From Hymenobacter gelipurpurascens (GTDB lineage: Bacteria; Bacteroidota; Bacteroidia; Cytophagales; Hymenobacteraceae): a DNA stretch of 64,000 bases. The position numbers and the translations under genes were made by a program. The stretch spans positions 682,001-746,000 of the forward strand of contig NZ_FYEW01000002.1 of assembly GCF_900187375.1 (NCBI RefSeq). Reading direction: 5' to 3'. Shown here one piece after another: positions 43,267 to 52,972 of the stretch (its first letter is position 1; each line of letters starts with the position of its first letter). The notes under the pieces are model-generated. The model was not told the origin of the DNA, searched no databases, and saw only the letters and a program-made list of their open reading frames with translations.

Positions 43267-43288
43267 TTGGTCATGGCCGCTAGGCCAC

Positions 43289-44692
43289 TTATTTCCGATA
43301 CTGATCAATGAGGCGAGCCAGCGCCTTCTGCGACTCCAGCTCCGGGAAGTACTCGAACAGCAGCCGGTGCTTATCAAAGTCCAGCACCAAAGCATTTTCC
43401 AAGCATTGGTAGGCTTCGCGGTAGCGCCCTGCTGCCAGCAGATAGGCGCATAGCCGGTAGTGCAGCTCGGCCTCAACCGGCTGGATTTCTACGGCATTGC
43501 GCATGAGGTCAATGGCGCCATCGAAATTGCCTTGTTCGTAGAGGATAATACTCCAGTTCAGCCAGGCGTCCTTATTGTCGGGGGCTACTTGCGTGGCTTT
43601 GTCGTAGGCCTCTATCGAGGACACCACGTTGCCCAACTGGTATTCAGCAGCAGCTAGGGCCAGCCAGTATTCCACGCTTTCGCCGTACAGGCTCACGGCC
43701 TTCCGGAAGAAATGAATTGCCTCGAAATACCGCTCCTGCGCGTTCATCACGATGCCGATGCCGAACCAGGCTTCGTCAATCGTCGCGTCCAGATCAATGG
43801 CCTGCTGGTAAAAGCGGCGTGCGTTGTCCCAATCGGCCAGCTTCTCATAGCACTCGCCAATGTTGCACAGGGCTTCCGGCGTCGGCTGCCCTTCCGAGTA
43901 GCTGAGCTCAAACTCCTCAATGGCCTTGCGGTAGCGCTCCAGACTTACGTAGGTGCTAGCCAGAAACCCATGCGCATCATAGAATTTCCCATCGATCAGG
44001 ATGGCATAGTCGAAGGCGCTGATAGCGTCGTCGTACTTATTGGCGCGGTAATAGGCTTGGCCCAGATTGTACCAGGCAATAGCCGAATACGGATCCTCGT
44101 CGGTGAAGCGGCGGAAGAACTCCAGGTTCTTTTCCAGCCGTTCGCTCACCTCCAGGCAATACAACAGCTCCTGCACGGCCACCTCGTTGTCGGGGTTCAG
44201 GCGTAGGCTTTGCTTGTAGTACTTGGCCGCACTCTTGAACTTCTGCCAGCTCTGGTAGGCCAGTCCGAGGTTGAAGAAAATGTCGTCACGGTCCTGGGTG
44301 CGCTCCGCAGCCTGCAGAAAAAAGGCTACCGCTTCAGCAAACTCCCCCTTTTGGGTAGAGATAATGCCGCGCGTAACTGCCACATCGGGGTTATCCGGAT
44401 CGAGCTGAGCCACATCTTCAATCTGCTGAGCAGCAGCAAGGTACTCGCCTTTCATGGCCAGTACCTGCGAGCGATCAATGAGCAGTTCCGTGCTAAACGG
44501 GTACTGGGCAATGGCCGCCTCGCAGGCTTGCAGGGCTTTATCGTACTGGGTGTTCGTCGTATAGTGGTCGATGATGTTTTCAAAATCGCCCAAGTCAAAA
44601 AACACGGGTTCGTTGTGGGCTACCATTTGCTCAAAGCGGCGCACGGTGTCCAGTACTTCGTCCCGGTCTTCAAAATTCTCATTCATTCTCAT
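43289..44692 (-). CDS. Tetratricopeptide-repeat protein
   Basis: 467 residues from the ATG at 44690-44692 (another ATG two codons later). No signal peptide or membrane helix, so cytoplasmic. At least ten TPR units follow one another ('IFFNLGLAYQSWQKFKSAAK', 'AIAWYNLGQAYYRANKYDDA', 'EALCNIGECYEKLADWDNAR', 'DEAWFGIGIVMNAQERYFEA', 'YRLCAYLLAAGRYREAYQCL'). It is a scaffold for protein-protein contacts whose partner is unknown. Confidence 0.9.
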   Translation of the reverse strand: MRMNENFEDRDEVLDTVRRFEQMVAHNEPVFFDLGDFENIIDHYTTNTQYDKALQACEAAIAQYPFSTELLIDRSQVLAMKGEYLAAAQQIEDVAQLDPDNPDVAVTRGIISTQKGEFAEAVAFFLQAAERTQDRDDIFFNLGLAYQSWQKFKSAAKYYKQSLRLNPDNEVAVQELLYCLEVSERLEKNLEFFRRFTDEDPYSAIAWYNLGQAYYRANKYDDAISAFDYAILIDGKFYDAHGFLASTYVSLERYRKAIEEFELSYSEGQPTPEALCNIGECYEKLADWDNARRFYQQAIDLDATIDEAWFGIGIVMNAQERYFEAIHFFRKAVSLYGESVEYWLALAAAEYQLGNVVSSIEAYDKATQVAPDNKDAWLNWSIILYEQGNFDGAIDLMRNAVEIQPVEAELHYRLCAYLLAAGRYREAYQCLENALVLDFDKHRLLFEYFPELESQKALARLIDQYRK

Positions 44693-44876
44693 GCTGCTAC
44701 AATCGGCACGCAGCCGCCAACTTGGCAGACTTCGCGAGGGTGAGCGGACTACTTTCTTGGAAAAAGACGCCCGCCCTGAATATACAACAACCACACCGGA
44801 GCCACATGGGTTCAGGCTAGAAATCTATCTGGCAAGGTTCTTCTCTTCCGGCGGCCCCACAGTGCCCTAGGCCAGG

Positions 44877-45893
44877 TTAGCTACTAAGCTGCGTCATTTC
44901 CTGACGCTGGGCCAATAGCTGAGCACAGCACCACGCCACCGTCTCGGCTACCGGACGAAAGGACTGGCCTAGCGTCTTCTGCACTTTATCGGTGCGGTAC
45001 TCCACTGGCCGCCGGCCGGCCCTGGCCGTATCCTTCGTGATGAGCGGCCGAGCCCCCGTCAGCAAGGAACGCACATGCTCCAGTCGCCAGATTGTTTCGG
45101 CGGCCCAGTCGGGCACGGCCACTGTGGGGGGCTTGCGCCCGAAACAGGCCGCCGCCTGGCCTAGCAAGTCGCGCAAAGGTACTACCCCAGCGCTCAACAC
45201 AAACCGCTCGCCTTTGATAGGGGTATTGAGGGTAAGCCGCATCAGCATGTCTACCACGTCACGTACATCTACCAAATTGATATTGCCCGGCGTATAGAAG
45301 GTATGTTGATTATAGGCATACTGCAAGAGCCGCGTGCTACTGCGGTTCCAATCGGCGGGTCCCAGAATTACGGAGGGGTTGACTATCACGGCCTGTAGCC
45401 CTTCAGATATGCCGCGCCATACCTCCAACTCCGCCAGGTATTTGGAAGTCGAATACGCATTGTGCGCCGCCCCCAGGTCCCATTTGGCCGACTCGTCCAG
45501 TTGCACCGGCAGCCCTGCTTGCTCAGCACGCTCCCCCGTTTTACTTCCCAAAGCGGCCACCGACGACACATACCCCAACCGGATACCCGGTCTTTCCAGA
45601 CAAGCATCAACAATATTAGCAGTGCCTTCTACATTCACTTGCTGCAAGGCATCCTCATCCTGCGGAGCATAGGAGACCAATCCGGCGCAATGGAACACAT
45701 GCGTTACATCTTGCAACGCCACCTGTAGGCCTAGCGCATCGCGAATGTCGCCTTCTACCCACTCCACCTGATCAGCCGACGGAATTGCAGGCACTTTGTC
45801 GCGATATAGTGCCCGTACTGGCAGGCCTCTCGCTACAAGCGCAGCAATAAGAAAACGACCCACTAGGCCACTACCCCCCGTAACGAATACCAT
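44877..45893 (-). CDS. NAD-dependent epimerase/dehydratase (extended SDR)
   Basis: 338 residues. Nucleotide-binding 'VTGGSGLVGRFL' at 4-15, 'VEGDIRD' at ~46-52, 'VFHCAGLVSYAP' at ~66-77, and catalytic 'YSTSKYLAELEVW' with Tyr and Lys near 150-154. 'VNPSVILGPADW' follows. The closest pattern is the dihydroflavonol-reductase/hopanoid-associated SDR branch rather than sugar epimerases. It lies 37 bases downstream of the YwqE-type phosphatase on the same strand. Its base composition and density of TAGGCC motifs match the chromosome rather than the polysaccharide genes. Confidence 0.85.
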   Translation of the reverse strand: MVFVTGGSGLVGRFLIAALVARGLPVRALYRDKVPAIPSADQVEWVEGDIRDALGLQVALQDVTHVFHCAGLVSYAPQDEDALQQVNVEGTANIVDACLERPGIRLGYVSSVAALGSKTGERAEQAGLPVQLDESAKWDLGAAHNAYSTSKYLAELEVWRGISEGLQAVIVNPSVILGPADWNRSSTRLLQYAYNQHTFYTPGNINLVDVRDVVDMLMRLTLNTPIKGERFVLSAGVVPLRDLLGQAAACFGRKPPTVAVPDWAAETIWRLEHVRSLLTGARPLITKDTARAGRRPVEYRTDKVQKTLGQSFRPVAETVAWCCAQLLAQRQEMTQLSS

Positions 45894-45930
45894 GTACGTG
45901 CGCTAAAACAAGCTGTTATGAACAGGAAAC

Positions 45931-46701
45931 TCAGAGTGTGTTGTTGAGCAACGGCAATGCAAGAACCTTCTGCACATATTCGCTGCTCAGCACTTTGGTT
46001 CGGATAGTTTCGGCATGTTTCATGTGGTGAGCATCGGTTCCAACCATATCTACCAACCCGGCGTCAATAAGCTTTTCTGCTACCTTTTTGGCACCAGCGG
46101 AATAGTACCCTACCAGAGAATTTAGGTTTACCTGAAGAAGCACCCCACTTTCCCGGATTGCTTCCAAGTCTGCAAATTTGCCATACAAATACGTATAGCG
46201 TTCCGGGTGGGCCAATACCGGCTGATAGCCCGAAGCCTTCAACTGAAACATCGTTTCCGCAAAGTTGAATGGCTCATTGATATAAGAGGTTTCAACCAGC
46301 ACATACCGATTATCCCCCCCAAAGCTCAACAGAGGCTCTGTCGCCTGTAGTTTCTCAGCAAACCATTCGTCCAAGTAATATTCAGCCGCGCAATCCAGGG
46401 TCATCCCCGTTATTCCGGCGGTGGCTACTGCTTGGCGCAACTGCTGCAAGGACGCCTGAATTCCATCTGGTGTGTTCCGGTAAAAGTCTCCCATAATGTG
46501 AGGAGTCATCACCAGTTTGTGGTAGCCTAGCTTTTGCAAGGCTTTTACCAGTTCTACAGATTGCTCAATAGTTTCCGCACCATCATCAAGCCCCGGCAAC
46601 AGGTGTGAGTGCATGTCTGTACCCAGCGCGGCTAATGTTAGAGCAGCATCAGTTAGGTTAGAGGTCTGAGAGCTAAAAAGCTTCTGAAAGAAGGAGGACA
46701 T
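45931..46701 (-). CDS. YwqE/CpsB-type tyrosine-protein phosphatase (PHP domain)
   Basis: 256 residues from the ATG at 46699-46701; a GTG 12 bases upstream is also open. A PHP-fold metal-dependent phosphatase with the metal motifs 'DMHSHLLPGLDDGA', 'MTPHIMGDFY', 'LAHPERYTYL' and 'GTDAHHMKHA'. These enzymes dephosphorylate the tyrosine cluster of Wzc-type kinases and so control polymer length or export. The kinase gene ends 17 bases upstream, so the pair is transcribed together. Confidence 0.93.
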   Translation of the reverse strand: MSSFFQKLFSSQTSNLTDAALTLAALGTDMHSHLLPGLDDGAETIEQSVELVKALQKLGYHKLVMTPHIMGDFYRNTPDGIQASLQQLRQAVATAGITGMTLDCAAEYYLDEWFAEKLQATEPLLSFGGDNRYVLVETSYINEPFNFAETMFQLKASGYQPVLAHPERYTYLYGKFADLEAIRESGVLLQVNLNSLVGYYSAGAKKVAEKLIDAGLVDMVGTDAHHMKHAETIRTKVLSSEYVQKVLALPLLNNTL

Positions 46702-46718
46702 ACTACTTGCCACCTAGC

Positions 46719-49169
46719 TCAGGAGAAACGCTTCCGCAGACGGTTCACCACTCCACTTTGTGGCTGGGGCTCTTCGTAGTAACCTTGTCCATATCCGTAG
46801 CCATAGCCATAGCCATAGCCGTAGCCTTGCATTCCGCCGGCTTTGGCATCGTTGAGGATCGTAGTGAGCTTTGTAAACCCATTTGTCCGCACGAGCTTAT
46901 TGATATTCTTTAGAAATGCTTTCTTAGAATAATTAGCCCGAACAATATAAATCGGCACATCTGCTTTCCGCATGATCAAAATACCATCTGTAACCAAACC
47001 TACGGGCGGTGTATCAATAATGATAACATCATAGCTCTGATACAAATGCTCCAACATCTCATCAAACTTGGGGCTCAGAATTAATTCTGATGGATTCGGA
47101 GGGGTTGGCCCAGCTGAGATAAAGTCAAGCGTAGGAATAGTAGTATGCTGAATACATTCCTGCCACGTGTGTTTCTCAATCAGGATGGTGCTAACTCCTT
47201 TGATATTTTCTGCATCGAAAGCCAAATTCACTTTGGGCTTTCGCATATCTAAATCCAGAATTACTACGCGCTGATCCGATGCAGCAATAATACCTGCTAA
47301 GTTGACCGTAACAAATGTCTTTCCTTCCCCACTAATTGTGGATGTAACTGAAATCATACGCTTCCTTTTTGAAGAAGCCATAAACTCAAGGTTAGTACGA
47401 ATGGAGCGAATAGCTTCTGAGATAGCAGATTTAGGATTTTTATCTACAACTAATTTAGAAACCGACATTTTTTCTCTGTCATAGGTTGGGATAACACCTA
47501 AAACAGAAGAAAGTGTGTTGCGTTCTAATTCTCCTACACTGGTAACAGTATTGTGCAGTAAGTAACGCACAGCAATCAGTCCAATACCTAACACCAAGCC
47601 AGATGCCAAACCAATGGCATACGCCATCAACTTAATAGGCGAAATAGGTAGAGAAGGGAGGTTAGCCGGTGACAATACTTGGAAGTCCGCTGTAATTCCA
47701 GCGCGAGCTATATTATACTCCAGCGTTTTGTCCATCATCAGCAAACTGTATTTTTCATACAGCTCCCTCGGGCGCTTTAAGCGCTCTATTTGGGTTTTTA
47801 ATTCCGGCAACTCTGCTAAACGACCTTGCAATGAGTTGGCTTTGTTGTCCATCTCATTAAGTTGGCGTTGTAATAACTGTTCGTTCTGACGCAGAAGCTG
47901 GTTAATATTTTGCTTGGTAAATGTAATTTGGCCTTGGAGATTTTTAATAGTTTGTGTCTCTGGAGTGTAAGAATTTGAAACTCTATTAATTTGCAATTGC
48001 AAATCGTATAATTCTCCTATTCTAGCGGCAAGCTCTGGTGCTTTTAATTCAGCCAATGCAGGGATACTTTGTTCAGCTGAGCGTTCTTCGCTTGCAACAA
48101 TTCGATTTTGCGCAATTTGACTATTAAGACTTCGAAGGAGCGTTAATTGTTCCTGAAGCTTTTGCCTTTCCTCTTGTTGAGTCGTAAGTATAGTGGTGAG
48201 GCTTCCTAGTTCAGTTTCAGCGTCGAAAAGCCGATTCTGTTTCATAAACTCCTGTAGTTGTTCTTCTGCCTGGCGCAAAAGCTGTCGGTTATCATTCGAC
48301 TGGTCTGCTAAATACCGTAGTGTTTTGGCAGACTGCTCCTGCTTACGTTGTATCTTCTCAACTAAATATGCGGTGTCTACTTTATTTACAATATCATGAG
48401 CCTTAAGGGAATTATTGTCTGTAAAAGATATACTAATCGTGTTTGCGTCAGGATTAATTATCTGCACCTGAAGATTTGAGCTTAGGTACTGGTTAATAAA
48501 ACCCTCATCTCTAATTACGAAATAGAAATTTCGCTCAGTATCACTTGGACGAAATAGAGAAGTAGGATATATCCTAAACCAAAATCCCAACGTTTCAATT
48601 TGATTGCCTAATATTGCTTTTTGAATTACTTCCTGTCCGTTTTCCTGATAAGTTAGCTCTATCTGCTGAGGGGTAAGAAAGCGCAACCCAAACTTAGTAT
48701 TATATTGCCCTCCTCCTTTCGTTTGATATTCTACCTTGAATGGCGAAGCTCGATATAATTCAGTTTCTAATACGGTACCTTCAGCATAATAATTAACTTC
48801 TAAGTCCAAAGAATCGCGCAAACGACGATAAATAAGATCAGATTTAATTAATTCAATTTCGCCTGAAAGTTGCGTCATTGTTTGCTTCTGCTCCACCATT
48901 TTGCCTAATCCTTCCAGGCCAAGCACTCCTGCTTCCGTCTTTTCGTCGATCTTCAAGGTCGATGAAGACTGATATACCGGACTGGTATAGCGTAGAAACA
49001 GCCAAGAGGCTAGCAAACCCAAGCTAATAAGCAACAATACCCAAGGCAAACTCTTACGAGCTACCATTAAGAGGGTAGTCAAGTCTAGCCCACCACCTTG
49101 ATCCTCCTCCGCATCGCCTCCGGCGCCACGGATTAGTTCTTCTAATTCAATGTCTTCGTTCACAGCCAT
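46719..49169 (-). CDS. wzc: Wzc-type polysaccharide co-polymerase/tyrosine autokinase
   Basis: 816 residues. The Wzz domain spans two membrane helices (about 35-55 and 510-530) flanking a large periplasmic coiled-coil part (~260-480, Gln/Leu/Arg-rich). The C-terminal BY-kinase has Walker A 'SGEGKTFVTVN' near 613, Walker A' 'VVILDLDMRKPKVN' near 640 and Walker B 'DVIIIDTPPVGLVTDG' near 720. The tail is a Gly-Tyr repeat (about 788-802), the autophosphorylation cluster. It synthesises and exports surface polysaccharide with the Wza-like lipoprotein upstream and is reset by the phosphatase downstream. The gene is noticeably AT-richer than neighbours. Confidence 0.95.
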   Translation of the reverse strand: MAVNEDIELEELIRGAGGDAEEDQGGGLDLTTLLMVARKSLPWVLLLISLGLLASWLFLRYTSPVYQSSSTLKIDEKTEAGVLGLEGLGKMVEQKQTMTQLSGEIELIKSDLIYRRLRDSLDLEVNYYAEGTVLETELYRASPFKVEYQTKGGGQYNTKFGLRFLTPQQIELTYQENGQEVIQKAILGNQIETLGFWFRIYPTSLFRPSDTERNFYFVIRDEGFINQYLSSNLQVQIINPDANTISISFTDNNSLKAHDIVNKVDTAYLVEKIQRKQEQSAKTLRYLADQSNDNRQLLRQAEEQLQEFMKQNRLFDAETELGSLTTILTTQQEERQKLQEQLTLLRSLNSQIAQNRIVASEERSAEQSIPALAELKAPELAARIGELYDLQLQINRVSNSYTPETQTIKNLQGQITFTKQNINQLLRQNEQLLQRQLNEMDNKANSLQGRLAELPELKTQIERLKRPRELYEKYSLLMMDKTLEYNIARAGITADFQVLSPANLPSLPISPIKLMAYAIGLASGLVLGIGLIAVRYLLHNTVTSVGELERNTLSSVLGVIPTYDREKMSVSKLVVDKNPKSAISEAIRSIRTNLEFMASSKRKRMISVTSTISGEGKTFVTVNLAGIIAASDQRVVILDLDMRKPKVNLAFDAENIKGVSTILIEKHTWQECIQHTTIPTLDFISAGPTPPNPSELILSPKFDEMLEHLYQSYDVIIIDTPPVGLVTDGILIMRKADVPIYIVRANYSKKAFLKNINKLVRTNGFTKLTTILNDAKAGGMQGYGYGYGYGYGYGQGYYEEPQPQSGVVNRLRKRFS
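46783..46830. repeat. Gly-Tyr-coding hexanucleotide repeat in wzc
   Basis: Tandem CCATAG/CCGTAG units (GGCTATGGCTAC on the coding strand) encode seven or so Gly-Tyr pairs in the kinase tail. Such a tract can change length by slippage. Confidence 0.85.
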
Positions 49170-49205
49170 GTAGGCAGAGGCTCATTAAGTAAAACAACGT
49201 ATCCG

Positions 49206-50165
49206 TTACGGGTTGCTGATGATAGCGTTCCGAATCAGGAAAAACGTAGTAAAAACACCCGTTAAAGTCGCGAACAGAGTAAAGTAAGGCTGAGCATCAC
49301 TTAGCGTTTCGTATAACGGGCGACGAATAGGCTCCACATAGATAATATCGTTAGGCTCAACCTGAAGGCTAGCCCGACGCATGCCATCTATCGTAGTCAG
49401 GTCGATGATCTGTACTTGAGGGTTCTTTAGGCTACCCCGAATAAGACGAATGTTATCAGCTCGTCCGGCTTGCCCACCTTGAGCGGTAGGCCCCACATAG
49501 CCACCAGTTATGCCCCCTGCTGAAGCAAGTATTTCCAGCAAGTTCATGTTGTCGTTATAAAGAGGAATCACTTGGCCGGGTCCACCAGCAACTGCTCCCA
49601 TAACTATCACACGATTATTGGTAACCCTGGTTAGGACGAAGACATCTTTGTAATAGACACTGTATTTCTGTTGCAGAACACTATCTGCTTGGAGCAATGT
49701 GTAACCTGCTATTTTCAGAGGCTCGATCATTGGCAGCGTAATCATACCATCATGCTGTACCAAAAAGTCGTTCTGTCCTGAACCCTGTTGACCCTGCTGC
49801 CCCTGCTGTATGTTGGCTCGACCGCCACCAGAGCTACGCTGACCGATAGATTGCCGATTATTATTTCCTCCACCAACACCACCAGGATAACCAAACATGA
49901 GCTCTCCGTTAGGATCTATGATTCGCTCACCTTTGTTAGTATTTACCTGAACGTATAGGTAATCATTCGGCTGGATGATATAGTTCCGCTCTGCACGGTT
50001 AACAACATCACGCAGACGCGCAGTATCTAATCCACCAGCTCCGGAGGTTCGCAGTAGGATATTCTGCTGCCGTAGACGAGATGTTGCACACGATGCTGAA
50101 ATGAGCGCAACTAACAAGCAGGGAAGCCACAAGCGCAGGAGACGATAGAATGGTTGTTTTGGCAT
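49206..50165 (-). CDS. Polysaccharide export outer-membrane lipoprotein (Wza-like)
   Basis: 319 residues. Lipoprotein signal 'LPCLLVALISASCATSR' with lipobox Cys near 26. Poly_export domain 'YIIQPNDYLYVQVNTNKGER' near 63-82, then a Gly/Asn/Gln-rich insert (about 95-125, 'GGGNNNRQSIGQ', 'NIQQGQQGQQGS'), SLBB-type domains ('VIVMGAVAGGPGQVIPLY', 'LLEILASAGGITGG', 'VEPNDIIYVEPI') and a C-terminal membrane helix typical of Bacteroidota versions. Forms the outer-membrane exit channel working with Wzc, 36 bases downstream. Confidence 0.93.
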   Translation of the reverse strand: MPKQPFYRLLRLWLPCLLVALISASCATSRLRQQNILLRTSGAGGLDTARLRDVVNRAERNYIIQPNDYLYVQVNTNKGERIIDPNGELMFGYPGGVGGGNNNRQSIGQRSSGGGRANIQQGQQGQQGSGQNDFLVQHDGMITLPMIEPLKIAGYTLLQADSVLQQKYSVYYKDVFVLTRVTNNRVIVMGAVAGGPGQVIPLYNDNMNLLEILASAGGITGGYVGPTAQGGQAGRADNIRLIRGSLKNPQVQIIDLTTIDGMRRASLQVEPNDIIYVEPIRRPLYETLSDAQPYFTLFATLTGVFTTFFLIRNAIISNP

Positions 50166-50329
50166 GCAAACTGGCTAGTCGGACTCAGAGTAATGGTTAC
50201 GTAGAAATCCTGAATTTTTAAGAGAAACTCTCCTAAAGAACTATCAAAGTAACCGAATCGGTGCGCCCTTTCAAAATCCGAGCCATTATGAACCCAAATC
50301 CTATACTGGTTTTAGGGTGCATATAATTG

Positions 50330-50337
50330 TACTTTTG
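50330..50337 (+). promoter_or_regulatory. -7 promoter box (TACTTTTG)
   Basis: TACTTTTG 68 bases before the acyl-CoA dehydrogenase ATG. AT-rich sequence precedes it. Confidence 0.5.
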
Positions 50338-50405
50338 CAAACCCAAAACGGGCATTGTTCTGTTTTGTTGCTATATCCCACCCATCACCCTTACTCCCAC
50401 CCCCT

Positions 50406-51545
50406 ATGGAACTGGTCGCTACTGAAAACCAGACAATGATTGCTCAGATGGTGCGCGACTTCGGCGCGCAGTATATCAAGCCCCACATGATGAAGTGGGA
50501 TGAGTCGCAGGAGTTTCCCGTTGACGTTTTCCACAAGCTTGGCGAACTAGGTCTGATGGGGGTACTGGTACCTCAGCAATACGGAGGAGCTGGCTTTGGG
50601 TACGTAGAGTATGTCACGGCCATTGCAGAGCTATCGAAAATTGATGGCAGCATTGGTCTGAGCATGGCAGCCCACAACTCACTTTGTACCGGACATATCC
50701 TGCAGCATGCTTCAGAAGAGCAAAAGCAGAAATATCTGCCGAAGCTGGCTTCGGGTGAATGGATTGGCGCCTGGGGCCTTACAGAGCCCAACACTGGTTC
50801 TGATGCCGGCAACATGCGCACTGTGGCCGTGGAAGATGGCGACTCTTATATATTGAACGGAGCCAAAAACTTTATCACGCACGGCAAGAGCGGTAATGTA
50901 GCCGTGGTTATCGCTCGTACTGGCGAAGTTGGCGATTCACATGCCATGACGGCTTTCATCATTGAGCGTGGAACGCCAGGCTTTGAGGCTGGCCGCAAGG
51001 AAGACAAGCTGGGCATGCGGGCTTCAGAAACGACAGAACTGATTTTTACTGACTGCCGCGTACCCAAGGAAAATGTTATTGGTAAAGTAGGCGACGGTTT
51101 CGTGCAGGCGCTAAAGGTGTTGGATGGTGGCCGCATCAGTATTGCAGCTTTGAGCCTGGGCATTGCGCAAGGGGCCTACGAAGCTGCTCTGCAGTATTCC
51201 AAGGAGCGCCATCAGTTCAATCAGCCAATCAGCAACTTCCAGGGCATTGGGTTTAAGCTGGCGGATATGGCGACCGAAATTGAGGCAGCGTCCCTGCTTA
51301 CCTATCGGGCAGCTGATATGAAGGACCGTGGCCTGAACGTAAATAAGGAGTCGGCTATGGCCAAGCTGTATGCTTCGGAGGTGGCGGTGCGCACTGCCAA
51401 CGAGGGTGTACAGATCTTCGGGGGTTATGGCTACACCAAAGATTACCCGGCTGAGAAGTACTACCGTGATGCTAAGCTGTGCACTATTGGCGAAGGCACG
51501 TCGGAAATTCAGAAGCTGGTTATTGCCCGAACCTTGCTGAAGTAG
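50406..51545 (+). CDS. Acyl-CoA dehydrogenase
   Basis: 379 residues from ATG 50406, the normal length for short/medium-chain acyl-CoA dehydrogenases; the longer frame adds a non-homologous Ser/Pro stretch. FAD-dependent alpha,beta-desaturation of acyl-CoA in beta-oxidation or branched-chain degradation. Motifs: '[19 protein letters not shown]', '[10 protein letters not shown]', '[14 protein letters not shown]', '[14 protein letters not shown]', '[20 protein letters not shown]', and '[11 protein letters not shown]' with the catalytic Glu. Single gene, divergent from the polysaccharide genes. TACTTTTG lies upstream. Confidence 0.97.
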   Translation: MELVATENQTMIAQMVRDFGAQYIKPHMMKWDESQEFPVDVFHKLGELGLMGVLVPQQYGGAGFGYVEYVTAIAELSKIDGSIGLSMAAHNSLCTGHILQHASEEQKQKYLPKLASGEWIGAWGLTEPNTGSDAGNMRTVAVEDGDSYILNGAKNFITHGKSGNVAVVIARTGEVGDSHAMTAFIIERGTPGFEAGRKEDKLGMRASETTELIFTDCRVPKENVIGKVGDGFVQALKVLDGGRISIAALSLGIAQGAYEAALQYSKERHQFNQPISNFQGIGFKLADMATEIEAASLLTYRAADMKDRGLNVNKESAMAKLYASEVAVRTANEGVQIFGGYGYTKDYPAEKYYRDAKLCTIGEGTSEIQKLVIARTLLK

Positions 51546-51655
51546 AACCGTTGATTCTGCAGGCTCTGTGCTGATTTCGCTGATTATCCGGGCTGTATCA
51601 ACAGGCCTACGCGGAAAATACACGGAATCATTTTCAATTCTGCAGAATCATTGCC

Positions 51656-51663
51656 TATCTTTG
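51656..51663 (+). promoter_or_regulatory. -7 promoter box for rpsU (TATCTTTG)
   Basis: TATCTTTG 40 bases before the rpsU ATG. Confidence 0.6.
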
Positions 51664-51703
51664 CAGCCCTCTAGCCAGGAAAGTTTTCAACCTCACTGAA
51701 GAT

Positions 51704-51901
51704 ATGATCATCGTCCAAATCAAAGAAAACGAGTCGGTTGACCGTGCGCTCAAGCGCTTTAAGAAGAAGTTCGAGCGCACCGGCGTCCTGAAAGAGCTGC
51801 GTCGTCGTACGTTCTTCCAGAAGCCTTCTATTACGAACCGCAAGCAGAAGCAGAAAGCTATCTACAAGCAGGTAACGTACGGTAACGAGGCTAGCCAATA
51901 G
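51704..51901 (+). CDS. rpsU: 30S ribosomal protein S21
   Basis: 65 residues. '[20 protein letters not shown]' and '[20 protein letters not shown]' are S21 hallmarks. S21 sits near the anti-Shine-Dalgarno region of 16S rRNA, and in Bacteroidota it helps sequester it, which fits the weak Shine-Dalgarno usage here. Own promoter box and terminator. Confidence 0.99.
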   Translation: MIIVQIKENESVDRALKRFKKKFERTGVLKELRRRTFFQKPSITNRKQKQKAIYKQVTYGNEASQ

Positions 51902-51926
51902 TCACGAAGAGCTTCCCGTAAGCTAG

Positions 51927-51970
51927 AAAAGCCGGCTGATATGCGTTTTATAGCGCAGCAGCCGGCTTTT
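51927..51970 (+). terminator. Terminator after rpsU
   Basis: AAAAGCCGGCTG (51927-51938) pairs with CAGCCGGCTTTT (51959-51970), extended by inner TGCG/CGCA pairing. Confidence 0.9.
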
Positions 51971-52051
51971 TCGTGCCTATATTTTCCGTTTTATTCTTCC
52001 TCCGAATTCCCTACATTGGGTATCTACAGCTCAGCTGTTGAAACTAAGAAT

Positions 52052-52939
52052 ATGGAATTGTTTTTTGATTATTTACGGTTTGAGCGGCGCTACAGCCCGC
52101 ATACGGTGCTCTCGTATCAAACCGACCTACGTCAGTTTTCGGAGTTTCTCGTTGCATCATTCGAGCAAACTGACCCGACGCAGGCAGACCATATGCTGAT
52201 CCGTTCTTGGGTGGTGTCTTTGATGCAGCAGCACAACGACCCTCGCACCGTGAACCGCAAGATTGCCTGTTTGCGCTCCTATTATAAGTACTTGTTGCAG
52301 ACGGGAGCCATCCAGAAAAACCCCATGCTGCGTATCACGTCGCCGAAGATTGCCAAGAAGCTGCCCGACTTTGTACCGGAGGATTCTTTGAATGGTCTGC
52401 TGAACTCCTTTGAGTTTCCGGATACGCTGGCAGGCTCCCGCGACCAGCTGATTTTGGAAATGCTGTATGGTACCGGCATCCGCCTGTCGGAGCTGATTGG
52501 CATTGGGCCTGAGGACATCAGTTTGCCTGGCCGCATGGTGCGCGTAACGGGTAAAGGCAACAAACAACGCCTGGTACCGCTCAACCCCACGCTGCTAGTA
52601 GTTATAGAACGCTATATAGTGCATAAGCAACGCGAATTTGGTCCGGATAGCAACGCCCGGCGGGCACTACTCGTTACGGACAAAGGCGAACCGCTCTACG
52701 AAAAGTTCGTGTACCGCACGGTGAAGCACTATTTGAGTCAGATTACCACGGCTTCGGGCCAGCAGCATCCGCACGTGCTGCGCCACTCGTTTGCTACGCA
52801 TCTGTTAGGCAAAGGTGCTGATCTGAATGCAATTAAGGAGTTGCTAGGCCATGCTAACCTGGCCGCCACCCAAGTGTACACGCACTTAAGTATTGACAAG
52901 CTCAAATCTGTCTTTGAAAAGGCCCACCCAAAGGCCTGA
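52052..52939 (+). CDS. xerC: Tyrosine recombinase XerC/XerD type
   Basis: 295 residues from ATG 52052 (the frame is open further upstream, but the family starts here with 'MELFFDYLRFERRYSPHTVL'). SAM-like N-terminal core-binding domain at 1-90 and catalytic domain 108-290 with Arg144 ('GTGIRLSELIG'), Lys168, His241-xx-Arg244 ('HVLRHSFATHLL'), His267 and Tyr276 ('TQVYTHLS'). Resolves chromosome dimers at dif. Its setting between rpsU and the hibernation factor, with normal base composition, marks it as the housekeeping enzyme rather than a phage integrase. XerC versus XerD cannot be settled from this sequence alone. Confidence 0.93.
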   Translation: MELFFDYLRFERRYSPHTVLSYQTDLRQFSEFLVASFEQTDPTQADHMLIRSWVVSLMQQHNDPRTVNRKIACLRSYYKYLLQTGAIQKNPMLRITSPKIAKKLPDFVPEDSLNGLLNSFEFPDTLAGSRDQLILEMLYGTGIRLSELIGIGPEDISLPGRMVRVTGKGNKQRLVPLNPTLLVVIERYIVHKQREFGPDSNARRALLVTDKGEPLYEKFVYRTVKHYLSQITTASGQQHPHVLRHSFATHLLGKGADLNAIKELLGHANLAATQVYTHLSIDKLKSVFEKAHPKA

Positions 52940-52972
52940 GTTTCTTTCTTTCTACCCTTAATTCCACATCCG

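Noticed and set aside
46783..46830. CRISPR-like or satellite repeat
   Set aside because: The tandem hexamers lie in frame in wzc and encode its Gly-Tyr tail; there are no spacers.
52052..52939. Tyrosine recombinase as sign of a phage or integrative element
   Set aside because: It has the length, setting and base composition of chromosomal XerC/XerD, and no attachment-site duplication or phage gene is near.
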